Below are positions 1-8,368 of a DNA stretch of 64,000 bases, one piece after another (position 1 is the first letter of the stretch; each line of letters begins with the position of its first letter). The stretch comes from Undibacterium sp. KW1 (lineage in GTDB: Bacteria; Pseudomonadota; Gammaproteobacteria; Burkholderiales; Burkholderiaceae_D): positions 6,493,366 to 6,557,365 of the forward strand of contig NZ_AP018439.1 in the NCBI RefSeq assembly GCF_009937955.1, written 5' to 3'. Under the pieces are notes generated by a model. The model did not search any database and had not been told where the DNA came from. It saw only the letters and a list, made by a program, of their open reading frames with translations. The position numbers and the translations under genes are program-made.

Positions 1-121
1 AACGACCACATCCTTTGTTGATCCCGTTGCTTGATCATTGTTGTTCATGAGGTGTTCCAGACATATTTTAAATGGTCACTTGAGCTGACGAACTATCATC
101 GTCCTTGCCGGGACATCGGGC

Positions 122-160
122 AAAAAAAGCCTCCCCCACAGACTGATCAGGGGAGGCTTT
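122..160 (-). terminator. Rho-independent terminator after the TonB receptor remnant
   Basis: An 11-bp perfect stem (AAAGCCTCCCC / GGGGAGGCTTT) with a 13-base loop lies about 40 bases beyond the stop codon of the minus-strand receptor remnant. Read on the minus strand the stem runs into a U-rich tail of seven bases. This suggests the receptor was once an expressed transcription unit. Bases 1-121 hold nothing I can recognise. Confidence 0.85.
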
Positions 161-200
161 GTGTTACTGGCCTGGATACTCCCGGCCATCATCGTGCAGA

Positions 201-1589
201 TCAGAACTTGGCCCTGACACCTACGCTGTAACGTGCGCCGTTTTCATACACGCCAACTGGCAGGCCATCTGTGGTGTTGGTGCGTATCACAGAATTGGTC
301 AGGTTGACAGCTGTCGCAAACAGGCTGATCTTTGGTGTGATATCCCAGTTGGCCGTGGCATCCCACTGACCATAGGCGCTGGTGACATCCTGTCCACCTT
401 CATCCAGGCCACCGTAGGATTTGGAACGATAGTTATACGACAGACGGAAGCTGATGCCATTCTTCTCATAGTAACCGCTGGCATTCAACTGATTGCGTGA
501 GTTGCCGATGACATTCAGTTTTTGTCCGCCAGCGATGGAGCCAGCTTTTGCGTCGGTGAAGGTGTAGTTCACGATGGCGCCAAAACCATTGCCAAAAGCC
601 TGTTGCCATTGCAGTTCCAGTCCATTGATGACCGCGCCATTGTCGGCATTATGCGGACGTGTTACCGGGCGCGTTACGCCACCTACATTTTCTTGTGCGG
701 TCGAGGTGTAGATGAAGGTATCCAGGCGTTTTGTGAACAATGTTGCAGACAACATCGATGCATCAGCAAAATACCATTCTGCACCTATCTCTGCCTGGTC
801 AGCATGGTAAGGCTTGAGCAAAGGATTACCTGCGGTGGCTGCATTGGTGGTGCCACTAACTTCAGTACTGGCGCTGAGGTCACTGTAGGTGTTACGTGCC
901 ATGACGCGGGCTATGGCACCGCGTATGATCAGGTCTTTGCGCAAGTCATACACGACGTTCAGGCTGGGCAAGACATCGTTGTAAGTGCGTGTCGTGCTGC
1001 CGATGACATGGTTGCCTTTGCCGGTCAGGTCTTGATAGGCTTCAGATGTCTGCTCAGTCTTGACCAGGCGCACACCAAAGTCACCACGCCATTTGTCTGC
1101 AGCAAAATCAGCCTTGACATAAGCTGCCGTAATTTTCTCTTGTATTTTGTAGTATTCGCCCTTGGCTTCGTTATAGACCATGCCCTTGTCATACATGGCA
1201 AAACCTTTGCTCGCAGCGAGTGCGTCATTGACCCATGCATATTGTGTCAATGAGCCAGAGGTTGCGGCAGCCTGGCTCAACAGTGGTGATGGGCCAGTGG
1301 ATAAATCGGCCAGGCTGAAAGACTGCCAGCCAGTACTGCCTGGGCCTACCGTGCCTATGGTGCGGTGATTTTGCACGGTGTTGTCACGATATTTCAGGCC
1401 CAGCTTGATGTCCTTGATGAAAGAGCCAGTCAGGTCCCATGTCAGGTCACCCTGTACATAGTTTTCTTTGCTTTCCATCTTGCGCACCCAGTCACGTGCA
1501 TTTTGCAGCGTGAGCTTGGTTGGATCGAACCGGATGCATATTACCAAAGGGGGCTGCTTTCTGGTAGGCATTGTTCTTTTGTGTACACA
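201..1589 (-). pseudogene. TonB-dependent receptor, 5'-truncated remnant
   Basis: This is the C-terminal half of an outer-membrane TonB-dependent receptor: alternating beta-strand segments and a terminal aromatic residue (ending VGVRAKF). The open frame gives about 450 residues, whereas complete receptors have roughly 700-1000. Signal peptide, TonB box and plug domain are all missing. Receptor-like coding (NNAYQKAAPFGNMHP) continues a little upstream in another frame, entering the main frame at about 1528-1533 (DPTKLTLQN), so there is a frameshift as well. Beyond about 1590 the coding character stops, and a dispersed palindromic repeat follows at 1653. I read it as a decayed gene left by a deletion; the former ligand cannot be told. 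Confidence 0.8.
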
Positions 1590-1652
1590 ATCACGTTTGA
1601 GATGTAACGCCTTGCTATGCTCACTGTGGAAGTGGTCACATATCCGTAAAAT

Positions 1653-1756
1653 CGTAGGTTGGGCTACGGTTCACCAGCCCAACACTCAGCCTGGGAATAA
1701 CGTGTACGTTTATTAAACGCCCAGTGTTGGGCTGATACCCCGTAGCCCAACCTACG
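1653..1756. repeat. Dispersed palindromic repeat, family A copy 1
   Basis: An inverted repeat of about 104 bp. Both arms begin with CGTAGGTTGGGCTACG and continue with a CAGCCCAACACT block, so each arm is about 34 bases with a few mismatches, around a central part of about 35 bases. The same arrangement recurs at 23499-23616 and 60900-61001, and a lone half arm lies near 16975-16987. It fits a REP/MITE-like non-coding element. It fills the gap between the receptor remnant and the osmoprotectant gene. Confidence 0.85.
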
Positions 1757-1797
1757 AACCTTCGCCCGACATACAGCACATACCGCGCGCCGCATGT

Positions 1798-3297
1798 TTA
1801 ACAATCCCTTTTCCTCACGACCACCCTCTCCAGCAAATCAAATCCCCACTGCGTCAGCAAAGCCAAAGCCGCCGCTGGCAAGGCGCCTGCCAGCAGCATC
1901 TGATTATCATTCAAGGCCAGGCCTATGGTGATGCGTTCACCGTAACCACCGGCACCGATGAAGGCGGCGATGGTTGCCGTACCTACGCTCATGACTGCTG
2001 CGGTTTTAACGCCTGCCAGTATCATCGGCAAGGCCAGAGGCAAGTCTATATTCAATATGCGATCTCGCGATGACAGGCCCAGGGCTTGCGCTGCGAGGCG
2101 TAATCCGGCTGGTACTTGCACCAGGCCTACACAGGTATTGCGGACGATGGGCAGCAAGGCATATAGCGACAGGGTGATCAGGGCGGGGACAAAACCTATC
2201 CTGCCCAGCAGAGGGATCAACATCGCCAGCAAGGCCAGTGAGGGGATAGTTTGCAAAATGCCGACAGTCGCCATGACGACTTCACGCAAGCGCGGGGCAA
2301 AGGCGGCGATGATGCCCAACGGGATACCCACTAAGCAGGCTAGGGCAACTGATAGCAATACCAGCGTCAGATGTTGCCAGGTCAGTTTCAAGAAATCTGC
2401 ACCAAACAGTTTGGACATGAAGCCTGCGCGCTCAACATTTGCAGGTGACTTTGCCACAAATTGCTGTGCCGCCTGGGCAAAGCTCAGGCCATCAATTTCT
2501 ACCGCCGCATTCATCGCTATCATTTGCGCATTGTCTATCTTGCTCTCCAGTTTCTGTATGGCTGCCCAGGCTTGCGGGAAGCGGGCGGGGACATCCAGTC
2601 TGTACAGCAAGACGGCGTCATAACGCGGGAAGTAATTTGTATCATCCACCAACACGCGCAAGCCCAGTTGTTTGATCTTGGCATCGGTGGAATAAATATC
2701 AATGACATCTACCTGTTTTGCAGTCAGTGCTTCATAAGCGATGCCATGATCCAGCCCACTGGCTTGTTGCGGCAAGTGATAACGTTTGACCAGACCCGGC
2801 CAGCCATCGGCGCGGCCCAGAAATTCATGCGATAGTCCAAAGCGTAAATCAGTTTTTGCCGCCAGATCAGTCAGTGATTTTATGTCAGGAGCATCAGGCC
2901 GCATCGCCAATGCGTAGGTATTATTAAAGCCCAAAGGCACTGATACGCCCAGGCCCTGTTTAGCCAGTTCTGTCTGCATCTCCTGCATGCTGATGGCGTT
3001 TTCATGCTTGAGTATCTCGGTATTGATGGTACCCATATATTCGGGATAGACATCAATGCTGCCATTCTTGAGTGCATTGAAGACAATGGCAGTATTGCCC
3101 AGCCCTTGCTGATGTAGGGCAGGATTATGTGCTGCCGCAGTTTGCGTCAGGATTTCTCCCAGCACATAGGATTCAGTAAAGCGCTTGGAGCCAACTTTGA
3201 GTGTATCGGCGGCTTGTGCCTGTACTGCAAAACTGCTTAGTAATAACAGTTTCAAGGCTAAAGACAAAAGGTATTGCAGCCTGCACCAGATCAGCAT
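1798..3297 (-). CDS. Osmoprotectant (glycine betaine/choline-type) ABC transporter, fused substrate-binding and permease protein
   Basis: Predicted to bind and import a quaternary-amine osmoprotectant. From the chosen ATG (3297, with GGAG nine bases upstream) the protein has 499 residues: a signal peptide (LLLLSSFAVQAQA), an OpuAC/OsmF-type binding domain from about residue 30 to 300 (VGSKRFTESYVLGEI near its start), then a multi-spanning permease domain of about 190 residues with the EAA-like segment around LGLSSRDRILNIDLPLALP. An in-frame ATG at 3366 would add 23 residues before the signal peptide and is less likely. Such fusions need a separate ATPase. None lies next to it; the downstream side now holds a repeat and a decayed receptor, so the partner is elsewhere or lost. 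Confidence 0.9.
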   Translation of the reverse strand: MLIWCRLQYLLSLALKLLLLSSFAVQAQAADTLKVGSKRFTESYVLGEILTQTAAAHNPALHQQGLGNTAIVFNALKNGSIDVYPEYMGTINTEILKHENAISMQEMQTELAKQGLGVSVPLGFNNTYALAMRPDAPDIKSLTDLAAKTDLRFGLSHEFLGRADGWPGLVKRYHLPQQASGLDHGIAYEALTAKQVDVIDIYSTDAKIKQLGLRVLVDDTNYFPRYDAVLLYRLDVPARFPQAWAAIQKLESKIDNAQMIAMNAAVEIDGLSFAQAAQQFVAKSPANVERAGFMSKLFGADFLKLTWQHLTLVLLSVALACLVGIPLGIIAAFAPRLREVVMATVGILQTIPSLALLAMLIPLLGRIGFVPALITLSLYALLPIVRNTCVGLVQVPAGLRLAAQALGLSSRDRILNIDLPLALPMILAGVKTAAVMSVGTATIAAFIGAGGYGERITIGLALNDNQMLLAGALPAAALALLTQWGFDLLERVVVRKRDC

Positions 3298-3458
3298 GGG
3301 TTTGTGCTCCGCTAAATGTGATCGAAACTGCGATTGACGGTACCGTATTCTACATGCCGTTTGCAAATGTCCAATTCCGCCTTGATTCTGGCGGAACTGC
3401 CGCTATTCCTGTGTCTGACTCAGACCTACACTTCTAGCTTGGGATTATTAATCAGAAG

Positions 3459-3602
3459 ACCTCTCAACACAGAGGCACAGAGACACAGAGAAAGACAGGA
3501 GAAAAGCCTTTTACGGGAGGTCATTTTTCTTTGTCATTGCAATTAGTGTGCAATAACAAGAATTTCTCTGTGCTTGTCCTCTGTGTCTCTGTGGTGAGAG
3601 GT
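3459..3602. repeat. Imperfect inverted repeat of the CACAGAG type
   Basis: Left arm (3459-3493) reads ACCTCTCAACACAGAGGCAC onward, and the right arm (3563-3602) is its near reverse complement, ending in CTGTGGTGAGAGGT. The arms are about 35-40 bases, with a spacer of about 70 bases. It lies between two divergent genes, immediately upstream of the dienelactone hydrolase ribosome-binding site. It resembles widespread intergenic repeats built on CACAGAGGCACAGAG. It may fold in the leader RNA; no coding sequence was seen in it. Confidence 0.7.
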
Positions 3603-3636
3603 TTTGATATTCAGTGGTTTGAAATCAGGAGTGCTT

Positions 3637-4506
3637 ATGTCGAAAGTGGAATTTACGCAAATACCGATACAGGAAATCACATTTAGTCCTAAACAGGACA
3701 TGCATGCTGATGACCCGCTCAGCGACTTCAGCGCACGCGAGATCACGCTTAATGAAGTCAGCAAGCGTGTCTATGTTGCAGGATCTGGGCCTGCCGTCAT
3801 CGTCATGACAGAGATGCCCGGCATCAGCCCGCATGTGGCACGCTTTGCGCGCTGGGTGCGTGATGCTGGTTTTACGGTGTATATGCCCTCTTTGTTCGGG
3901 CGAGATGGCGTCGTGGTATCAGCAGAAGAGGGAGCGGCTGTATTTCAGAAAGCCTGCGTCAGTGCAGAGTTCCGCGCCTTTGCAGGCAAAGGTTCCAGCC
4001 CTGTCACGCTATGGCTGAGGGCGCTGGCAAGACTTGCACATGAAGAATCTGGTGGTCCTGGTGTGGGGGCGATAGGTATGTGCTTTACCGGTAATTTTGC
4101 TTTATCGATGATGCTGGAACCCGCCGTGCTTGCACCAGTGGTATCGCAGCCATCCTTGCCTATGGATGACCCGGCAGGCACTGGTATAGAAGCTGCTGAC
4201 CTGCAGGCTGTACGCCAGCGTCTGGAGACAGAAGACCTGACTGTCATGGCTTACCGTTTTGCCGGCGATGCATTTTGCCGTGCCCAGCGCTTTGCGGCAT
4301 TTTCAGAAGCCCTGGGTGAGCGCTTCATCAGCAAGGTGTTGCCTGACAGCGCTGCCAATCAGGATACTGCGCCTTTTTTTAAACGTTACGTAACAACACC
4401 GCATAGCGTGGTGACCGCACACCTGATCGATGAGACAGGTCAGCCAACCATCGCTGCGCGGGATGAAATACTGACTTTCTTTGCCCATCGCTTGAAGCAA
4501 GCCTAA
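3637..4506 (+). CDS. Dienelactone hydrolase family protein
   Basis: An alpha/beta hydrolase of 289 residues. The nucleophile motif G-M-C-F-T-G places a cysteine where dienelactone hydrolases have one, after the segment GPGVGAIGMCFTGNFALS, and a histidine suited to the triad (TTPHSVVTAHLID) lies near the C-terminus. The ATG at 3637 follows AGGAG at a spacing of five; an upstream in-frame start at 3604 lacks a site. There is no signal peptide, so it is cytoplasmic. The family hydrolyses dienelactones in chlorocatechol breakdown, but many members have unknown substrates, and no other aromatic pathway genes are adjacent. Confidence 0.88.
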   Translation: MSKVEFTQIPIQEITFSPKQDMHADDPLSDFSAREITLNEVSKRVYVAGSGPAVIVMTEMPGISPHVARFARWVRDAGFTVYMPSLFGRDGVVVSAEEGAAVFQKACVSAEFRAFAGKGSSPVTLWLRALARLAHEESGGPGVGAIGMCFTGNFALSMMLEPAVLAPVVSQPSLPMDDPAGTGIEAADLQAVRQRLETEDLTVMAYRFAGDAFCRAQRFAAFSEALGERFISKVLPDSAANQDTAPFFKRYVTTPHSVVTAHLIDETGQPTIAARDEILTFFAHRLKQA

Positions 4507-4517
4507 GAAAGAATGTG

Positions 4518-4550
4518 CAAAAAAAATGCCTGGATCAATATCCAGGCATT
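4518..4550 (-). terminator. Terminator between the convergent hydrolase and glpQ genes
   Basis: A ten-base stem AATGCCTGGA / TCCAGGCATT with a six-base loop (4525-4550). On the minus strand it is followed by a run of eight U, so it mainly serves the glpQ-like gene. On the plus strand it may also end the hydrolase transcript. Confidence 0.85.
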
Positions 4551-4572
4551 GGCATTATCACTTTAAAGGAGT

Positions 4573-5736
4573 TTACTTCTTGAACGCGGTCACCGCAGCA
4601 CGGCCAACGGCTGGATCATCTGTGAAGAAGCCATCGATGCCGGCTTTCAAATAAGCCGTGATCTCAGCGATGGAATCACCACGCTGTGTCAATGAGGCAG
4701 CATCACCCAGACGCATGCTGGGTGGCAGGAAAGGATTCTCCGGGCGCAATGTCCAGGTATGCACTTTCAAGCCAGCGGCATGCGCATCAGCAACAAAGCT
4801 GGTCGCCGCGCCCAGTTCATTCTTCGCATCACGCGGGATGATGACTTCCTTGTAAGGTGATACGGCATCTGCATATTGCGCGATTTCTTTCAAGCCAGCA
4901 GGTTTGACCAGGTCAGCATAAGTACGGTTGCTGCCAGCAGCGATGAAGTCATACGGTGCATTGCGTGGTACGCCATTGACAGGCGGGTTGAGCGGATTAT
5001 CAACCAGTTGCACCAGACGCATGTCTGTCATGCCACGCAATTCTTTCAGGTTCGCCACTTCAAAAGACTGAATGAAGACCGCTGCATTTTTTCCCTTATA
5101 GCCATTCGCGACCAGTACATCAACCAGACGTTTTTCCAGCGGCAAGCCTATAGATTTGAAATAGGTAGGATGCTTGGTTTCAGGATAGATACCGATGACG
5201 CGGTTTTTTTCTTTGGCCTGTTGCTTGACCAGGTCGATGACTTCTTGCAGCGTCGGTATTTCAAACTGACCATCAAAAGCCGTGTTGGCTGGACGATTCG
5301 CCGGTATGCGTTCCTTGGCGCGTATGGTCTTCAGTTCCGCCAGCGTAAAATCTTCCGTGAACCAGCCAGTGACAGGTATACCATCGATGGTCTTGGTAGT
5401 TTTGCGGGCAGCAAATTGCGGCAGTGTTGATACATTGGTTGTGCCGGAAATTTCATTCTCATGACGCGCGACCAAGACACCATCCTTGGTGGCAACCAGG
5501 TCAGGCTCAACAATATCTGCACCGTCATCTATCGCTCTTTGATAAGAAGCCAGCGTATGTTCAGGGCGCAGTGCAGATGCACCACGGTGGCCGGTGACTG
5601 TCGGCAATGGTGGCCATGACAGACCTGGATTTTGAAAATCAACAGGCTCGCTGCTATTGCCACCACAGGCGCTCAGACTCAAGCTCGCAAATACTGCGCA
5701 CAGCAAATGCGCAGAGTTTTTAGATAAATTGCTCAT
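4573..5736 (-). CDS. glpQ: Glycerophosphodiester phosphodiesterase, periplasmic lipoprotein
   Basis: Hydrolyses glycerophosphodiesters to glycerol 3-phosphate and an alcohol. The protein has 387 residues from ATG 5736 (GAGGA eight bases upstream; the TTG start five codons earlier is unlikely). The N-terminus is a lipoprotein signal with lipobox LSAC at residues 21-24, so it is anchored in the cell envelope. The GDPD signature is clear: TGHRGASALRPEHTL, then the acidic metal pair in VEPDLVATKDG, and ARHENEISGTT. Later motifs IGIYPETKHP and GFFTDDP also match. It stands as a single gene with its own terminator; phosphate or glycerol supply is the usual role. Confidence 0.93.
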   Translation of the reverse strand: MSNLSKNSAHLLCAVFASLSLSACGGNSSEPVDFQNPGLSWPPLPTVTGHRGASALRPEHTLASYQRAIDDGADIVEPDLVATKDGVLVARHENEISGTTNVSTLPQFAARKTTKTIDGIPVTGWFTEDFTLAELKTIRAKERIPANRPANTAFDGQFEIPTLQEVIDLVKQQAKEKNRVIGIYPETKHPTYFKSIGLPLEKRLVDVLVANGYKGKNAAVFIQSFEVANLKELRGMTDMRLVQLVDNPLNPPVNGVPRNAPYDFIAAGSNRTYADLVKPAGLKEIAQYADAVSPYKEVIIPRDAKNELGAATSFVADAHAAGLKVHTWTLRPENPFLPPSMRLGDAASLTQRGDSIAEITAYLKAGIDGFFTDDPAVGRAAVTAFKK

Positions 5737-5900
5737 CAAAGTATTCCTCAATATGCATTAGAAAATGAGGCCAATATAATTGGTCAGATATGTTTCGCTG
5801 CCATTATGTTGGCGTTGGCAGGAATGTAAGGCTTGAGAGTTACCAGATGATGACTTGAGGAAATTTATTACAAACTGTTGCACCTCTGTTTTTTTAAAAG

Positions 5901-5934
5901 AAAATGAAAAGGCCGACCATCATGGCCGGCCTTT
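5901..5934 (-). terminator. Terminator of the nemA-like gene
   Basis: Stem AAAGGCCG / CGGCCTTT (5908-5934), extended by weaker pairing in the loop, followed on the minus strand by a U-rich tail. It sits about 50 bases past the stop of the flavin oxidoreductase gene. The remaining gap up to glpQ (5737-5900) shows nothing else. Confidence 0.8.
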
Positions 5935-5983
5935 CACGGTATTACTTGATCTGCATTACTTGAGCTGTATTACATGTAGCGCA

Positions 5984-7048
5984 TCATGCAGCTGGCAGGC
6001 TAGGATAATCCGTATAGCCTTTTGCACCTGGTGTATAGAAAGTCGCTGCGTCAGGTGCATTCAAGGCCGCGCCCTGCTTGATACGTGCAGGCAGGTCAGG
6101 GTTAGCCAGGAAGCTGGTACCAAAAGCTACCGCATCCAGTGTGGAATTACTGATCGCTTGCGCTGCTTCTTCAACGTTGTAACCCATATTGCCGATCAAC
6201 ACACCTTTGTAGTTGGCGCGTGCAACGGTCATTACATCACCAGTCTGTGCCTGGAAGAAGTCAGAACGCATCAGGTGCAAATATGCCAGGTTGAATTCAT
6301 TCAGACGTGTCGTCAGATAAGAAATCAGGGCCAGTGGGTCGCTGTCCTTCATGCTGTTATAGCTGTTGATTGGGGACAGGCGCAGGCCGACTTTATCAGC
6401 GCCAATGGCAGCACTGACTGCAGTCAATACTTCAAACAAAAAGCGCGCGCGGTTTTCTATCGAGCCACCATAGCTGTCAGTGCGCTTGTTGGCACTGTCA
6501 CGCAGGAACTGATCAATCAGGTAGCCATTCGCACCATGCACTTCTACACCATCAAAGCCGGCAGCAATTGCATTTTTTGCGCCTTGTGCATAAGCGGCAA
6601 CCAGCGCCGGAATTTCATCCAGACGCAATTCGCGTGGCACTGCATTTGGGATTTTACCGTCTGGTGTATGCACTTCGCTGTCAATCGCGATAGCGCTGGG
6701 GCCGACGTTTTCAACACCATTGTTGAATGCCGGAACAGCAGCACGGCCAGCGTGCCAGATCTGCATGAAAATCTTGCCGCCCTTTGCGTGCACGGCGTCA
6801 GTCACGACTTTCCATGCAGCGATTTGTTCTGCATTGTAGATGCCTGGTTCAGCATAAAAAGCGGAGGTATTTTCAGCCACCATCGTGCACTCAGTCACGA
6901 TCAGGCCTGCGGTGGCGCGTTGACTATAGTATTCCGCCATCAGGGCGTTGGGCATATGACCAGCATCAGCACGTGCACGTGTCAGCGGGGCCATCAGGAT
7001 GCGGTTAGCGAGGGATACAGAACCGGTTTGCAGAGGATTGAATAACAT
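5984..7048 (-). CDS. nemA: Old Yellow Enzyme family NADH:flavin oxidoreductase (N-ethylmaleimide reductase type)
   Basis: FMN-dependent ene-reductase of 354 residues, reducing activated C=C bonds and nitro-compounds with NAD(P)H. Hallmarks: N-terminal FNPLQTGSVSLANRILMAPL, the active-site pair region MQIWHAGRA, and the family signature HGANGYLIDQFLRDSANKRT followed by DSYGGSIENRARFL. C-terminal phosphate-binding strands are visible in GVLIGNMGYN and DAVAFGTSFLANPDL. The TetR gene lies upstream on the same strand, with a 17-bp operator about 140 bases before this start, so induction by electrophiles as in the nemRA system is likely. Confidence 0.93.
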   Translation of the reverse strand: MLFNPLQTGSVSLANRILMAPLTRARADAGHMPNALMAEYYSQRATAGLIVTECTMVAENTSAFYAEPGIYNAEQIAAWKVVTDAVHAKGGKIFMQIWHAGRAAVPAFNNGVENVGPSAIAIDSEVHTPDGKIPNAVPRELRLDEIPALVAAYAQGAKNAIAAGFDGVEVHGANGYLIDQFLRDSANKRTDSYGGSIENRARFLFEVLTAVSAAIGADKVGLRLSPINSYNSMKDSDPLALISYLTTRLNEFNLAYLHLMRSDFFQAQTGDVMTVARANYKGVLIGNMGYNVEEAAQAISNSTLDAVAFGTSFLANPDLPARIKQGAALNAPDAATFYTPGAKGYTDYPSLPAA

Positions 7049-7188
7049 TTCTTAATTCCTTTATTGGGCGTGTTGGGGGCAGCAAAAATCGATGGTAAAA
7101 CTCATATGGGCAAACTTAGGGTAAAACTTATTGGGTAAGCAAATCCAAAACTCTATGTGTAGCCAACCCAGGGTACTTCAAGACAAAA

Positions 7189-7205
7189 ATTAGACTGGTC
7201 GTCTA
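7189..7205 (-). promoter_or_regulatory. Predicted TetR (NemR-like) operator upstream of nemA
   Basis: On the minus strand this reads TAGACGACCAGTCTAAT. It differs by two adjacent bases from the site before the tetR gene (7892-7908), has the same orientation, and is internally near-palindromic (TAGAC...GTCTA). Its end, TCTAAT, could be the -10 element, so bound repressor would cover the promoter. Confidence 0.75.
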
Positions 7206-7283
7206 GAAAAAACTTATAAGAATAAATGTTTCGTTACTATTGTTTGCTAAGAGGAATATGTTTCTTGTTTCAAGCTCAAAACT

Positions 7284-7871
7284 TTACAGCTTGAGCATCT
7301 TGCGGGTGGCTAACATGGCACTCTCCAGCGCACTCATGTCGCGCCGCATCTTGGTCAGCAAGCCTGCACCCAGCCACATCTGGTACAGGGTCAGTGCACA
7401 TGCATCAGCATCCAGGTCTGCAGGTAGCGAACCGTCGATAATACCTTCACGCATGCAATCGGCCAGCCTGGCAATGATACTGTCCGTGCCACGTTGCAAG
7501 GTGACGCGCATGGCTTCAGACAAGTCAGACACCTCGCCACCGAGTTTGGTCGCCAGACACTGGCATTGCACACCCTCACCCGGGCGCTCCGGTAACCAAC
7601 CCTGCCAGTAACGCATGAGGCGTTTGGCTGCTGGTATGTCTGGGTTTTTCAAAACCACATCAACTGCTGCCAGGTAGCCGGCAAAATAATCTTCCAGCAA
7701 GGCTTCGCCAAATAATTCCTTGGACTTGAAATAATGATAAAACGAGCCCTTGGGTACTGCCGCCGCCTTTAATACCTCGTTCAGGCCGACCACAGAAAAG
7801 CCCTTGCCCAGGATAATGGGCTTGGCTGTATCGAGGATATGTTGCCTGACATCGGTGCGTGGAGTGTTCAT
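7284..7871 (-). CDS. TetR/AcrR family transcriptional regulator (NemR-like)
   Basis: A repressor of 195 residues. The N-terminal helix-turn-helix is clear (VRQHILDTAKPIILGKGFSV, then LNEVLKAAAVPKGSFYHYFK). The remainder is a ligand-binding helical domain with two cysteines in the GEGVQCQCLATKLGG segment, which could sense electrophiles; cysteine sensing is known for NemR but is inference here. The gene precedes nemA on the same strand with 235 bases between them. A matching operator lies 21 bases before its own start (autorepression) and another lies before nemA. Confidence 0.9.
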   Translation of the reverse strand: MNTPRTDVRQHILDTAKPIILGKGFSVVGLNEVLKAAAVPKGSFYHYFKSKELFGEALLEDYFAGYLAAVDVVLKNPDIPAAKRLMRYWQGWLPERPGEGVQCQCLATKLGGEVSDLSEAMRVTLQRGTDSIIARLADCMREGIIDGSLPADLDADACALTLYQMWLGAGLLTKMRRDMSALESAMLATRKMLKL

Positions 7872-7891
7872 AGTTTTGAATTCTAAAACAA

Positions 7892-7908
7892 ATTAGACCA
7901 GTCGTCTA
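7892..7908 (-). promoter_or_regulatory. Predicted operator of the tetR gene (autoregulation)
   Basis: On the minus strand TAGACGACTGGTCTAAT, the twin of the site at 7189-7205. It ends 21 bases before the tetR start codon, a position expected to block its own promoter. Confidence 0.75.
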
Positions 7909-8368
7909 GTGATTTTTTTGCAGAAAAATGCGTCGAAAAGGGACGAGAGCAGGTAAATAAGATTGGTCAGTGTTTTGAACGTGGATGTCATAGGCCGCGT
8001 ATATTGAATCGCTTGATTGGTTGGCAACAAACGCAACCAGGCTCCAGCCTGCACTGGTAGGCTCACTATTGTCAGGAATAATCTCCTTGACCAAGCAATA
8101 ACGAGTAATCTCCCTCCCTTTCAAGGGGAAGGAGCTTCAAGCATAATCGCTGGCAAAATTATTCAATTGCAGAATTAAGTTTCCAACGTAGAAAAATCGT
8201 CGAGACGCTGTACGTACTTGACGCTCCGAACGAGTAAAGAGAATTATTCCAGACAGCGGTGAGCGTAGGCAGGAACGCAGCGGCGTCCGTTGATCATCAT
8301 AGACATCTTTTGCTGGCAAGCATCAAACCTGAAGTTATCGTAACAAAAGCTGCAATCCCCCAAATCCG
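7909..8368. other. Intergenic region without a recognisable gene
   Basis: About 460 bases between the tetR gene and the aspartate kinase stop. Short open frames here have no family features or convincing ribosome-binding sites. Near 8110-8132 is a CCCTCCCTTTCAAGGGGAAG stretch that recurs at 53.45 kb, probably a dispersed repeat arm. Nothing else was recognised. Confidence 0.5.

Noticed and set aside
5855..7045. 396-codon plus-strand frame opposite nemA
   Set aside because: Cys/His-rich shadow with no family features; the minus-strand enzyme is unambiguous.
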